A DNA stretch of 64,000 nucleotides from Clostridia bacterium (GCA_017481825.1 JAFUOR010000037.1:24556-88555); one strand, 5' to 3'; shown: positions 7,295-16,935, numbered from the stretch's first letter. Numbers and translations are program-made. Notes: generated by a model not told the origin, from the sequence alone.

Positions 7295-7966
7295 ATGTTC
7301 AAAATTCTGATCGCTGAGGATGACGCGGAGCTGCGTCAGCTCTTTCAGCATGTGTTGAGCAAAAACGGCTATGACACCACGGGTGTTTCCAACGGCAAGA
7401 AGGCGCTGGACGCTCTTGCCGCGGATTATTACGATCTTGTTATTTCCGATATCATGATGCCCGTGATGGACGGCTATGAGCTGGTGCGCTCCCTGCGGGA
7501 GAGCAACATAACCATCCCTGTGATGATGATCACCGCCAAGGACGCTTTTGATGATATGCGCATGGGCTTCCTTTCCGGCACGGATGATTACATGGTCAAG
7601 CCGGTCAATGTCAACGAGATGGTGCTGCGGGTGGGGGCGCTGCTGCGACGTGCGCAGATGATTACCGAGCGCAAGCAGACCATTGGCACAACGGTCATGG
7701 AATGCGACTCCCTGACGGTTACCCATCAGGGCATAAGCATGGTGCTGCCGCAGAAGGAATTTATGCTGCTTTATAAGATGGCGTCCTTTCCGGGAAAGAT
7801 TTTCACCCGTCAGCAGCTGATGGATGAAATCTGGGGCTATGACAGCGAGACGGACAGCCACACGGTGGACGTCCATATCGGACGGCTGCGCGACCGGTTC
7901 CGGGACAATCCGGATTTCCGCATCGTCACCATGCGCGGCGTTGGGTATAAGGTGGTCAAGCAATGA
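7295..7966 (+). CDS. OmpR-family response regulator
   Basis: A 223-residue two-domain regulator. The receiver domain (residues 1-115) has the acidic pair ED in IAEDDAEL, the phospho-acceptor Asp52 in DLVISDIMMP and the conserved Lys102 in YMVKP. The C-terminal winged-helix DNA-binding domain (about 130-223) ends in the usual GYKV strand. The ATG at 7295 is preferred over 7289 because AAAGGAG ends at 7286. The gene overlaps the kinase gene by four bases. A PhoB/OmpR-type regulator normally binds tandem direct repeats 11 bp apart, which fits the arrays found upstream of this gene and at 5850-5882. Confidence 0.95.
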   Translation: MFKILIAEDDAELRQLFQHVLSKNGYDTTGVSNGKKALDALAADYYDLVISDIMMPVMDGYELVRSLRESNITIPVMMITAKDAFDDMRMGFLSGTDDYMVKPVNVNEMVLRVGALLRRAQMITERKQTIGTTVMECDSLTVTHQGISMVLPQKEFMLLYKMASFPGKIFTRQQLMDEIWGYDSETDSHTVDVHIGRLRDRFRDNPDFRIVTMRGVGYKVVKQ

Positions 7967-9000
7967 GCAATCATACCAAAGAGCGTCAGCGGGGGCTCAA
8001 CATCCGGCTGCTGTTCATCCTCGTAACCCTGGCGGAAATCCTCGGCACGCTGATGCTTTCGGCGATCCTTGCGGCGATATCAAGGTATCTGCTGAACCGG
8101 GTGGTCGAGGTGCATCCGATCCTGTGGCTGATCTTCTTTAGCGTCACCATTGGCGTGACGGCATCCGTGGTGGTCAACATCATCCTGCTGCGCCCCATTG
8201 TCAAGCTGAGCAAGGCGATGAAGCAGGTGGCGGCAGGGGACTTTGGCATCCGCCTGAGCACTGGCAGCCGTATCAGCGAAATCAGGGACTCCTACGAGAG
8301 CTTCAACCTGATGGTTCAGGAGCTCCAGGCAACGGAGACGCTGCAGTCTGACTTTGTATCAAACGTCTCCCATGAATTCAAGACGCCCATCAACGCCATC
8401 GAAGGGTATGCGACGCTCCTGCAGGGCAGTCTGGAGCCGGAACAGCAGAGCGGCTACGTTGATCGGATCCTGCTCAATACGCGCAGGCTCTCGACGCTGG
8501 TTGGGAACATCCTGCTCCTGTCGAAGGTCAGCAATCAGGCAATCCCCCTGTCGAAGACGGCCTACCGGCTTGACGAGCAGATCCGCCAGGCCATCGTCCT
8601 TCTGGAGCCCCGCTGGACGGAGAAGGATATCGACTTTGACGTGGACATGGATGAGGTGACCTGGACAGGCCCGGAAAACCTGATGCACCATGTCTGGAGC
8701 AACCTGATCAGTAACGCCATTAAATTCGGCCCGGCAGGCGGTATGGTGCGTATGACACTAAAACAGACCGACGGTCGGTATGTTTACGCCATTGAGGACG
8801 GTGGCCCCGGCATTCCGGAAGCGGAACAGCAGCACATCTTCAACAAATTCTATCAGCTGGACAGCTCTCACAAGCAGGAGGGCAATGGGCTGGGTCTTGC
8901 GCTGTGCAAACAGATCATTCACAGCTGCCGCGGCAGCATCACCGTTGATAATCTGCCCAGGGGCGGCTGCCGCTTCACCGTTACGCTGCCGATGGAATAA
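7963..9000 (+). CDS. Sensor histidine kinase
   Basis: A 345-residue membrane kinase. Two membrane helices (about 13-42 and 52-78) enclose only a very short external loop, suggesting sensing within the membrane or through a partner. A HAMP domain (about 78-130), the HisKA domain with phospho-acceptor His137 in SNVSHEFKTP, and the HATPase domain with N-box WSNLISNAIKFG and the EDGGPGIP loop follow. It would phosphorylate the regulator encoded just upstream. The short sensor loop is typical of kinases that work with FtsX-type ABC transporters, and such a transporter lies 2 kb away. Confidence 0.95.
   Translation: MSNHTKERQRGLNIRLLFILVTLAEILGTLMLSAILAAISRYLLNRVVEVHPILWLIFFSVTIGVTASVVVNIILLRPIVKLSKAMKQVAAGDFGIRLSTGSRISEIRDSYESFNLMVQELQATETLQSDFVSNVSHEFKTPINAIEGYATLLQGSLEPEQQSGYVDRILLNTRRLSTLVGNILLLSKVSNQAIPLSKTAYRLDEQIRQAIVLLEPRWTEKDIDFDVDMDEVTWTGPENLMHHVWSNLISNAIKFGPAGGMVRMTLKQTDGRYVYAIEDGGPGIPEAEQQHIFNKFYQLDSSHKQEGNGLGLALCKQIIHSCRGSITVDNLPRGGCRFTVTLPME
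8767..8779. repeat. Near copy of the ACCGAC-N-GTCGGT palindrome
   Basis: ACCGACGGTCGGT, a perfect palindrome around its central base, lies inside the kinase gene and encodes the residues Q-T-D-G-R. It differs from the three identical copies near 52-62 kb only in the middle base. Confidence 0.5.
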
Positions 9001-9035
9001 TCAGATATCACATCACACAAAGGAGGTACCGCAGG

Positions 9036-10070
9036 ATGCTGCCATTCACTCAGGCAGTTGATATTGATACGGTCGATACCGCGCCGACGCCCTTGGAAAG
9101 CGCAGGCACGGACGCGCTCACCCTGGCAAAGGAACAGGAAGCGCAGATGGAAGCAACGACCTTCCTTGAGCTTGCGCGCTGCACGGAGGCCACGGGCATC
9201 CCGGTGGATTTGCGTCATCGCACCGAGCGTGAGCTGAACGCCCTGAGGCGCGCTGCCGACAGCATGGACGCTGCCCAGAAGAAAACCGCCCAGCTTGCCG
9301 ACGAGCTGCAGGCTCGTATGAACGATGTGGACAAGGCGGTCAACCGGAAATGGTACAAGGCCAATCCGCCTGCAAACGGGAGCATCGATCTGCACGAAAA
9401 GGAGAAGGACTTTTTTGCCCGGGGCATGAACGGCTACAAGATTGCGCTGGTGCTCTTCATCGGCAGCTTTGTAGGTGTGGTGATCGAGCTGATCTGGTGC
9501 CTGATCCGCAACGGCTATCTGGAGAGCCGCTCGGGTTTGGTGTGGGGCCCCTTTAACGCGCTGTACGGTATCGGCGCGGCGGCGCTTTCCCTGCTGCTGT
9601 ACCGCTTCCGCAACCGCGGGAAATGGCTGTCCTTCCTGGGCGGCATGGCCATCGGCAGCGTTGTGGAGTACCTTTGTTCCTGGGGGCAGGAGATGGTGTT
9701 CGGCTCCCGCTCATGGGATTACAGCGATATGCCCTTCAACGTCAACGGGCGTATATGCCTGCTGTACTCGGTTTTCTGGGGCTTTCTGGGAGTGTTGTGG
9801 ATCAAGGATCTCTACCCGCGCATGGTCAAGTGGCTGCTGAAGCTGCCCAACCGTTCCGGCAAAATCCTGACATGGGTGCTGATGATCTTCCTGGGCCTCA
9901 ACTGTATCGTTTCCACCGCCGCCGTATACCGCTGGTCGGAGCGCGTGAATGGTCAGATGGCGGAGCATGCCATCGAAGCCTTCCTTGACGAACGTTTCCC
10001 CAACGAGCGCATGGAAGCGGTCTATGCCAACATGACCTTTGGCGAGCCTGTCACAGCAGAAGGAGAGTGA
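9036..10070 (+). CDS. Putative ABC-transporter type IV membrane protein (CmpB-like)
   Basis: A 344-residue protein. An N-terminal soluble, helical and charged region (about 1-125, likely coiled coil) precedes five or six membrane helices. The membrane part has the features of the family annotated as putative ABC-transporter type IV (PF06541): a helix ending in an acidic residue (VVIELIWCLIR), then GLVWGPFNALYGIGA, then GSVVEYLCSW and SWDYSDMPFNVNGRICLLYS. The function of this family is not established. It follows the kinase after 35 bases with a strong AAAGGAGGT site and overlaps nothing, so it is probably in the two-component operon. Confidence 0.75.
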   Translation: MLPFTQAVDIDTVDTAPTPLESAGTDALTLAKEQEAQMEATTFLELARCTEATGIPVDLRHRTERELNALRRAADSMDAAQKKTAQLADELQARMNDVDKAVNRKWYKANPPANGSIDLHEKEKDFFARGMNGYKIALVLFIGSFVGVVIELIWCLIRNGYLESRSGLVWGPFNALYGIGAAALSLLLYRFRNRGKWLSFLGGMAIGSVVEYLCSWGQEMVFGSRSWDYSDMPFNVNGRICLLYSVFWGFLGVLWIKDLYPRMVKWLLKLPNRSGKILTWVLMIFLGLNCIVSTAAVYRWSERVNGQMAEHAIEAFLDERFPNERMEAVYANMTFGEPVTAEGE

Positions 10071-10072
10071 GC

Positions 10073-11224
10073 ATGATGAAAATCAACTTGAAATCGTGTC
10101 TGTGCGTCTGTGGATCGTTGTTCCTGCTTTTCCTGGCGGTCCATTATTGGAATGCGGTGGCGTCCCTTGCGGGCATTCTGATTGCCGCCGCCCGTCCGCT
10201 GATCCTGGGCGCTGTGATCGCCTATGTGGTCAACATCCTCATGTCCTTCTACGAGCGGAAGATTGCGCCAAAGAGCAAGGATAAGCTCTGGCAGAAAGCC
10301 CGCAGGCCTGTGTGCATGCTGCTGGCGTTCCTGACGGTCATTCTCTTCGTCGTGCTGCTGGTGCGTCTGATTGTGCCGCAGTTGGTGGAGTGCTTCCAGC
10401 TGCTGCTCTCCGCAGTGCCTGACGCCATGCGAAGCCTCTACGCTTGGCTGGAGGAGCAGTTCCAGATCAGCAGCTTCCTGTCAGGGCAGAATTTCTCCCT
10501 GCCTGCGACGGATCTGGAATGGCGCACGCTCATCGAAAAGGCTGCCGGTGTGCTCATCAGCGGCGTGGGCGGCGTGATGAATGCCGCCGTATCCGTCACC
10601 ACCACGGCTGTGGGCATGGTCGTAACACTGTTCATGAGCCTGATTTTCATGATCAACATCCTTGCAGGCAAGGAGCAGCTTTCCGATCAGTTTACCCGCT
10701 TGGCGCACCGCGCGCTGGGGGAGCGAATTCTGGGCCGTGTGCTGCATGTGCTGGCGGTGCTGGATGACTGCTTCCACAGTTATATCGTCGGCCAGCTGAT
10801 CGAGGCGCTGATCCTGGGCTCCCTGTGCGCCATCGGCATGACGCTGCTGCGTCTGCCCTATGCGCTGATGATTGGCGCCGTGGTCGGCGTGATGGCGCTC
10901 ATTCCCATTGCAGGCGCTTACATTGCCGGCGCTATCGGCGCGGTGATGATCTTCTCTCAGTCGCCCATGCAGGCGCTGATATTCATCATCTTCCTTGTCA
11001 TTCTTCAGCAGATTGAAGGAAATCTCATCTATCCCAGAACGGTGGGCAACACCCTGCGTCTGCCGGGTATCTGGGTGCTGGCAGCCGTTAGCATTGGCGG
11101 CAGCGTGATGGGCGTGATCGGCATGATCATCTTCGTGCCTCTGACGGCTGCCGTTTACCGCCTCCTGGGCGAATGGGTGCAGGGCATCCGTATCGCTGAG
11201 CCTGTTCGTACCTGCAGAAAGTAA
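10073..11224 (+). CDS. AI-2E family transporter (YtvI/PerM-like permease)
   Basis: A 383-residue protein with about eight membrane helices and the central family motif, here GNLIYPRTVGNTLRLPGIWVL near residue 330, plus a P-I-AG segment before it. Members include YtvI of spore formers, the Na+/H+ antiporter-like PerM proteins and the E. coli TqsA autoinducer exporter; the true substrate of most is unknown. An AGGAGAG ribosome site overlaps the preceding gene, so it is the last gene of the operon. A terminator follows at once. Confidence 0.88.
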   Translation: MMKINLKSCLCVCGSLFLLFLAVHYWNAVASLAGILIAAARPLILGAVIAYVVNILMSFYERKIAPKSKDKLWQKARRPVCMLLAFLTVILFVVLLVRLIVPQLVECFQLLLSAVPDAMRSLYAWLEEQFQISSFLSGQNFSLPATDLEWRTLIEKAAGVLISGVGGVMNAAVSVTTTAVGMVVTLFMSLIFMINILAGKEQLSDQFTRLAHRALGERILGRVLHVLAVLDDCFHSYIVGQLIEALILGSLCAIGMTLLRLPYALMIGAVVGVMALIPIAGAYIAGAIGAVMIFSQSPMQALIFIIFLVILQQIEGNLIYPRTVGNTLRLPGIWVLAAVSIGGSVMGVIGMIIFVPLTAAVYRLLGEWVQGIRIAEPVRTCRK

Positions 11225-11232
11225 ACCCTTTC

Positions 11233-11288
11233 ACCTCCTGAAAACGCTTGTTTTCCATGAACTTGCGTGATCAGGAGGTTTCTTTATT
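11233..11288 (+). terminator. Terminator after the two-component operon
   Basis: ACCTCCTGA (11233-11241) pairs with TCAGGAGGT (11271-11279) and is followed by TTCTTTATT. The long loop contains a second small inverted repeat GAAAAC/GTTTTC. Confidence 0.75.
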
Positions 11289-11383
11289 GCCCTCAAACAC
11301 CATGGTTACATGGAAATACTTACAATATGACCACGGCTTTTTTGTAGCATTTCCCGTATTTGTGTATGATTGGTGATTTTCTC

Positions 11384-11411
11384 TTGCAATATTTCCAAAG
11401 ATGTGTACAAT
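11384..11411 (+). promoter_or_regulatory. Promoter of the pectinase gene
   Basis: TTGCAA (11384-11389), 16 bp, TACAAT (11406-11411). The rest of 11289-11480 is AT-rich and shows no operator I can name. Confidence 0.6.
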
Positions 11412-11480
11412 TTATTGTAGAATATCTTGCGATTCATTCCATTTGGAATGTCGTCAAGGAGAAAAAAGGAGATCAAACAT

Positions 11481-14400
11481 ATGGACGCAAGAACCCAACG
11501 TCAAGTTCGTAAGCTGCTGTCCTGCGTGCTGAGTATCATCCTGCTGATGGCATGTTTTCCCGCCGCAGTGGCTGAGAGCGCTGACGCCGCCAATGGCTTT
11601 GCGATCTGGTTCAATCCCGATGGCAAGACGGCCGTGACGGCTGGACAGCAGGGTAGCCTGCCTGTCTGGGCGCTGGAGGATATGAAGGCCAAGGAAAATA
11701 CCGTGACCGCCGGTGACGTGGTGAGCTACACCGTGCAGGGCTCCAACAACCCTAAGGCTGCGGGCGAGAACGCCAAGGGTGTCATTCCGGATACCGGCGC
11801 TGCGATGTATGTCGTGGCTCCTGCCGATGGCGTTGTGACCGCCTACGGCATCAACGGCTCCGGCAAGACCTTCTGGCAGGTCAAGGTGAACGCCGCTGGT
11901 GAGATCACCGAAGTCACCAGCATCACCGACGAGGGTGAAGTCGCCGTTCCCGTTGAAGTCAAGACTGGCGAGACCGTGTGGTTCTACTGCAACGGCTCCA
12001 AGTTCCAGTTTGCGGGCATCGATTTCGTGCCTGCCGCTGCCCCTGCGGCGCCTGCTCCTGCTGCAGCCGAGGCCTTTGCCGTCGTGCTCAATGCCGATGG
12101 TAAGACGGCCATCGCTGCCGGCCAGCAGGGCAATTATCCCGTCTATGCGCTGGAAGATATGAAGGCCAAGGAAAACTCCGTGACCGTCAATGGTGCTGCG
12201 GCTTACACCGTGCAGGGCTCCAACAACCCCAAGGCTGCGGGCGAGAACGCCAAGGGCGTCATCCCTGATACCGGCGCTGCGATGTATGTCGTGGCTCCTG
12301 CCGATGGCGTTGTGACCGCCTACGGCATCAACGGCTCCGGCAAGACCTTCTGGCAGGTCAAGGTGAACGCCGCTGGTGAGATCACCGAAGTCACCAGCAT
12401 CACCGATGAGGGTGAAGTCGCCGTTCCCGTTGAAGTCAAGGCTGGCGAGACCGTGTGGTTCTACTGCAACGGCTCCAAGTTCCAGTTTGCAGCCATCGGT
12501 TTTGAGCCTGCGGCTGCTGTACCTGCTGCCGATACCAGCTTCACCTATGTCTTCAACGCCGATGGCACGGCTGCCGCGACGGCTGGTCAGCTTGCCGAGG
12601 CCCCCATCTTCCTCCTGGAGGACATGAAGGCCAAGGAGAACACCGTGACCCTCAATGGCGAAACCATCCACACCGTGCAGGGCTCCAATAATCCCAAGCT
12701 GGAGGGCTCCAATGCCAAGGGCGTTGTGCCTGATACCGGCGCTGCGATCTCCGTGACCGCGCCCTCTGACGGCATCATCACCGTCTATGGCATCAACGGC
12801 ACCAACAGCGATGACGGCTCTGGCAAGACCTTCTGGGTGGTGCCCGTGGGCGGCGAGGCCGTGTCCTCCAACGACCCCGGTGAGATCGCCGTGTCCTATG
12901 AGGCCAAGGCGGGCGAGACCGTGTGGTTCTATGCCGCCGGCTCCAAGTTCCAGTTTGCGGCAGTGACCTTCGCCTCTGCGAATGCCGCTCCCGCGGTGGA
13001 TACCACGCCCAAGCCCGATGATCGTGCCTGGCAGTTCATCCGCTTTGGCACCTCCACCTCTGACGAGGCCAACCGCATCGGTGAGGGTGCTGACATCAAC
13101 GGCTCCGTCACCCTGTATTCCTGCACGGTGGACGAGAACGGCGCTGTGGCCAAGAAGGGCGGCAAGTTCGTCTCCGATGCCCCGGCCGACGGCGTGTCTT
13201 TCTACTATACCACCATCGATCCCACCAAGGAGAACTTTATCCTGACGGCGGATGTTCATATCGATTACATGAACCCCACCCCCGATGGACAGGAAGGCTT
13301 CGCGCTGCAGCTGCGTGATACCATCTCCGGCTCTGGCTCCTACTTCTCCAACACCATGTCCGTTGGCAGCTCCAAGCTCTACGTTGCGGGCGTGAACACC
13401 TATTCCGTGCTGGGTACTCGCAACTATGTCGGCATCAACTCCAACGAAGATGCGGACAAGAACAATGTCGTTGCGACCCTGCAGGCTTTCACCATCGATT
13501 CCAGCGATCAGGTCCGTGCTAATCAGACCTATCGCGTGCAGCTGGAGAAGACCTCCTACGGCTACATCACCTCCCAGTACCGCATCCAGGCCGACGGCTC
13601 CACTGGCGAGCTGCTGGGCCAGCATATCTATTACATTCCCGCCAAGGATCTGACGGCAACCTCCGTTTCTTCCTACGAGGAGCTGGACGATCCCATGTGC
13701 GTGCAGGAAAGCAACGTTGCCTACCTGGCGCTGGTGACGGCCCGCGGTATGAACGCGACCTTCTCCAACATCACATTCATGACCAGCCCCTGGGTGGCCG
13801 CCGACTGGCATGTCCAGCCCACCACCTATGTGGACACCAACTACGAGATCAAGTCCGCCTCCACCGCATCCGGCGATATGTACGAGCTGATCTTCCAGGC
13901 CAACGCCGATGGCGTGCTGACCATCAAGGATGGCTCCACCGTGCTGGATGAGAACATTGCCATCACTGCCAATGTTCAGTTCTCCAAGGATTACCCCATT
14001 GAGAAGACTACCAACTACACCCTTGAGTTTACCCCCAATGCCGATTACAAGCCCAGCGCCTTTGAGGAGCTGCGCAGCTACGACACGGCGAAGCTTTCCA
14101 AGTACGTGATCAAGCGATCCATTGGCGCTGAGGACGGCACCATCTACGTCAAGCCCAACGGCAAGGCCACCAATATGGGTACCTCCTGGGATGACGCAGT
14201 GGACGTGCAGACGGCTGTCAACTATGTCGCTCCCGGCCAGACCATTCTCCTGGCGGCTGATCGCTACCAGCTGCGCGACACCCAGCTGCTGATTGAGCGC
14301 GGCCGCGACGGAACGGCGGAAGCGCCCATCGTCATGACCACCGATGGCGGCTTTGCCACCTTCGATTTCTGCGGCACCGGCAGCGGCGTGATGTGCTGGG

Positions 14401-16925
14401 GCGATTACTGGAAGATGTCCTACATCAACGTGTGCAACACCATTGACCGTCAGAAGGGTATGCAGCTGGGCGGCAACAACTGTGTCCTGGAGCGCATGAA
14501 CTTCTACAACAACGGTACCACCGGCCTGCAGATCTCCGGTACCTCTCTGGAACCCTACGAGCTCTGGCCTGCCAACAATACCGTGATCAACTGTACCGCT
14601 ATCAACAATGGCGATTCCGGCTATGAGGACGCTGATGGCTTCGCAGCCAAGCTGACCTGCGGCCCCGGCAATGAGTTCATCGGCTGTATCGCCGCCTACA
14701 ACGCTGACGACGGCTGGGATCTGTTTGCCAAGGCAGGCAGCGGCGAGATCGGTGCGGTTGTGATCCGTGACTCCGTCTGCTACCGCAATGGTTATCTCAT
14801 GGTGAAGCCCGACAGCCAGAAGCTGGCCATCATCTTTGCCGATATCGTCGTTGACGAGAATGGCTCCCTGTCCTTCGTGGGCGAGCTGGGCAAGGATTAC
14901 ATCATGGTTGAGGCCGGCAACGGCAACGGCTTCAAGTTGGGCGGCACCAACATCCCCGGCGATCACAAGCTGTACAACTCCATCTCCTATGAGAACAAGG
15001 CCAAGGGCATCGACTCCAACTCCTGCCCGGACATCAAGGTGTACGACTGCACCACCTTCAACAACGGCTCCTACAACGTGGCGTTCTACACCAACAACAA
15101 GTCTGCTACCACCGGCTTTGCTGCCGAGGGCGTGCTGTCCTTCCGCACCGAAGGCAATACCGCTGAGCAGCTGAAGCTCCAGAGCCAGGCCACCACCGAT
15201 GTGTATGGCGAGTACAACTTCTTCTGGAACACCGAGACGCAGACCTCTGCCAATACGGTTTCCGCGCCGGTGACGGTCAGCGCTGACTGGTTCCAATCCC
15301 TGGATACCTCCGTCGCGCCCAGCCGCAACGCCGACGGCACCATCGACATGCATGGTCTGCTGCTGCTGACCGAGGCGGCCCGTGCCTATGAGACCGGCGC
15401 GCAGGGCGCTGCCTGGGGCCAGGCTGAGCAGGCCAAGGCGACTTTCTGGGTCGTGGGCGATTCCACCGTCTGCGGCTTTACCGACAGCTACTACATCCCG
15501 CGTGAGGGTTACGGCGAGCAGCTGGAGCGTTACTTCTCCGCGACGGTGTACAACCTTGCCCATTCCGGCGCTTCCTCCAAGGATTTCCTGGGCATGGCGG
15601 AGTACCAGACTCTCCTCAACGGCTCTGATACCGTGCCTGCGCTGGGCAATGCCGAGGGCGATCAGTTCCTGATCATCGGCTTTGGCCACAACGACGAGAA
15701 GACCGAGGCTGCCCGCTACACCAACCCCAATGGCGATTACCTCACCGAGGGTTCCTTCGCCAACAGCCTCTACGTCAACTATGTCAAGCCTGCTGTGGAC
15801 GCTGGTGTGACGCCCGTGCTGGTGACGCCCATCGCTCGTCTGACCACCGCCAACACGGCGGAATCCTATGCCTCCGCCTCAGGCCACATCACCGCTGACA
15901 CCACCGTGGGCGATGTGACCTACGCAGGCGGCGACTACGCTCAGACCATCCGCGACATGGCTGCGGCCCTTGATCTGATCTGCATCGACATGACCGCTGC
16001 GACCATCGAGCGCAACGTGGCCATGGGCGAGGGTGCTCAGTGGCTGCACACCTGGAACGGTGCGAAGTACGCTGATGACGGCGTGACCATGATTCCCACC
16101 GCGCTGGACAAGACGCACACCAACACCTATGGCGCGAAGATGAATGCCTGGCAGATCGCTCAGCTGGCCGAGGGCACCGCGCTGGCCCAGTATGTCAAGG
16201 CCGGCAAGGAGCAGCCCTCCTACGAGAAGGACTTTGCTGACAGCATCAACCCTGATTACGTTATCGTGCCCTACGACGCGCCCACCACGACCTCTGCCAA
16301 CTGGCCTGCCTACACGGACGCCCAGGGCAATGTCTGGTACGGCACCGTCTTTGGCGATGTGGGCGGCAATGACAAGATCACCAACGGCAGCTTCTTCGCC
16401 TCCGAGGTGGAAGGCGGCATGAACATCGGCGTTGCCAACAATGCCGGTAAGATATCCTCCACCACCGATGGTCTGATCTTCTACTACACCACGCTGCCTG
16501 CAGGTACGTCCTTCACATTTACCGCCACTGCGACCATCAATGACATGGCTGCCAACAATCAGGTGTCCTTTGGCCTGATGGCCCGCGATGATCTGTACAT
16601 CGACACCTACAACAAGTCCACCATGGGCGATTATGTGGCTGCCGGTACCCGCAACCAGGGCGCGTTCAACTGCTTCGGCCGCAAGTCCGGCGTGCTCTAC
16701 AACGGCCCTGCTGCCGAGAAGGTGTACGCTGTGGGCGATACCCTCGACCTGAAGATCGTCGGCACCTCCGATGGCTTCACCCTGACTTACGGCGAGAACG
16801 AGCCTGTCTCCGCTGGTTTCGATTACGCGCTGACCACCGTTGATGACGCCAACATCTACGTCGGCTTCTACGCAGTGCGCAACGCCAACATCACCTTCAC
16901 CAACATCAAGCTCGAGCTCAACTAA
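11481..16925 (+). CDS. Secreted multidomain pectinase: PL9 pectate lyase plus CE12-type esterase
   Basis: A 1,814-residue secreted enzyme. A signal peptide (about 1-35) leads into three related modules (about 40-185, 199-342, 355-498) that look like carbohydrate-binding or adhesion units. A jelly-roll-like module (about 510-800) follows, then a PL9 beta-helix (about 885-1240). PL9 calcium-site aspartates are seen as Asp1052, 1076, 1077 and 1080, with the same spacing (24, 25, 28) as Asp209, 233, 234 and 237 of Erwinia Pel9A, and the likely catalytic lysine is Lys1152 in GNGFKLGG. An SGNH esterase domain (about 1320-1570) has Ser1328 (GDST), Asn1404 (GHND), Asp1543 and His1546 (DKTH), as in CE12 pectin acetylesterases. 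A last jelly-roll-like module (1608-1814) ends the protein. ATG 11481 follows AAAAGGAG and opens the signal peptide; an ATG 18 codons upstream lacks a ribosome site. Confidence 0.9.
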   Translation: MDARTQRQVRKLLSCVLSIILLMACFPAAVAESADAANGFAIWFNPDGKTAVTAGQQGSLPVWALEDMKAKENTVTAGDVVSYTVQGSNNPKAAGENAKGVIPDTGAAMYVVAPADGVVTAYGINGSGKTFWQVKVNAAGEITEVTSITDEGEVAVPVEVKTGETVWFYCNGSKFQFAGIDFVPAAAPAAPAPAAAEAFAVVLNADGKTAIAAGQQGNYPVYALEDMKAKENSVTVNGAAAYTVQGSNNPKAAGENAKGVIPDTGAAMYVVAPADGVVTAYGINGSGKTFWQVKVNAAGEITEVTSITDEGEVAVPVEVKAGETVWFYCNGSKFQFAAIGFEPAAAVPAADTSFTYVFNADGTAAATAGQLAEAPIFLLEDMKAKENTVTLNGETIHTVQGSNNPKLEGSNAKGVVPDTGAAISVTAPSDGIITVYGINGTNSDDGSGKTFWVVPVGGEAVSSNDPGEIAVSYEAKAGETVWFYAAGSKFQFAAVTFASANAAPAVDTTPKPDDRAWQFIRFGTSTSDEANRIGEGADINGSVTLYSCTVDENGAVAKKGGKFVSDAPADGVSFYYTTIDPTKENFILTADVHIDYMNPTPDGQEGFALQLRDTISGSGSYFSNTMSVGSSKLYVAGVNTYSVLGTRNYVGINSNEDADKNNVVATLQAFTIDSSDQVRANQTYRVQLEKTSYGYITSQYRIQADGSTGELLGQHIYYIPAKDLTATSVSSYEELDDPMCVQESNVAYLALVTARGMNATFSNITFMTSPWVAADWHVQPTTYVDTNYEIKSASTASGDMYELIFQANADGVLTIKDGSTVLDENIAITANVQFSKDYPIEKTTNYTLEFTPNADYKPSAFEELRSYDTAKLSKYVIKRSIGAEDGTIYVKPNGKATNMGTSWDDAVDVQTAVNYVAPGQTILLAADRYQLRDTQLLIERGRDGTAEAPIVMTTDGGFATFDFCGTGSGVMCWGDYWKMSYINVCNTIDRQKGMQLGGNNCVLERMNFYNNGTTGLQISGTSLEPYELWPANNTVINCTAINNGDSGYEDADGFAAKLTCGPGNEFIGCIAAYNADDGWDLFAKAGSGEIGAVVIRDSVCYRNGYLMVKPDSQKLAIIFADIVVDENGSLSFVGELGKDYIMVEAGNGNGFKLGGTNIPGDHKLYNSISYENKAKGIDSNSCPDIKVYDCTTFNNGSYNVAFYTNNKSATTGFAAEGVLSFRTEGNTAEQLKLQSQATTDVYGEYNFFWNTETQTSANTVSAPVTVSADWFQSLDTSVAPSRNADGTIDMHGLLLLTEAARAYETGAQGAAWGQAEQAKATFWVVGDSTVCGFTDSYYIPREGYGEQLERYFSATVYNLAHSGASSKDFLGMAEYQTLLNGSDTVPALGNAEGDQFLIIGFGHNDEKTEAARYTNPNGDYLTEGSFANSLYVNYVKPAVDAGVTPVLVTPIARLTTANTAESYASASGHITADTTVGDVTYAGGDYAQTIRDMAAALDLICIDMTAATIERNVAMGEGAQWLHTWNGAKYADDGVTMIPTALDKTHTNTYGAKMNAWQIAQLAEGTALAQYVKAGKEQPSYEKDFADSINPDYVIVPYDAPTTTSANWPAYTDAQGNVWYGTVFGDVGGNDKITNGSFFASEVEGGMNIGVANNAGKISSTTDGLIFYYTTLPAGTSFTFTATATINDMAANNQVSFGLMARDDLYIDTYNKSTMGDYVAAGTRNQGAFNCFGRKSGVLYNGPAAEKVYAVGDTLDLKIVGTSDGFTLTYGENEPVSAGFDYALTTVDDANIYVGFYAVRNANITFTNIKLELN
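11733..12488 (+). repeat. 477-bp tandem repeat inside the pectinase gene
   Basis: The first and second N-terminal modules repeat with a 477-bp (159-codon) period. Bases 11790-11929 are identical to 12267-12406 over 140 bp, including third codon positions, and the flanks differ at only a few sites. The third module (from about 12675 in register) has diverged and has a 465-bp offset. Confidence 0.9.
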
Positions 16926-16935
16926 TCACCCCATC

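Noticed and set aside
11239-11252. Catabolite (cre) site TGAAAACGCTTGTT ahead of the pectinase
   Set aside because: The last three positions miss the cre consensus and it lies in the loop of the upstream terminator, about 140 bp before the pectinase promoter.
11454-15689. A 1,411-codon open frame on the minus strand, antisense to the pectinase
   Set aside because: It has no ribosome site, no domain and a glycine/histidine-rich composition produced by the strong third-position bias and repeats of the real gene on the other strand.
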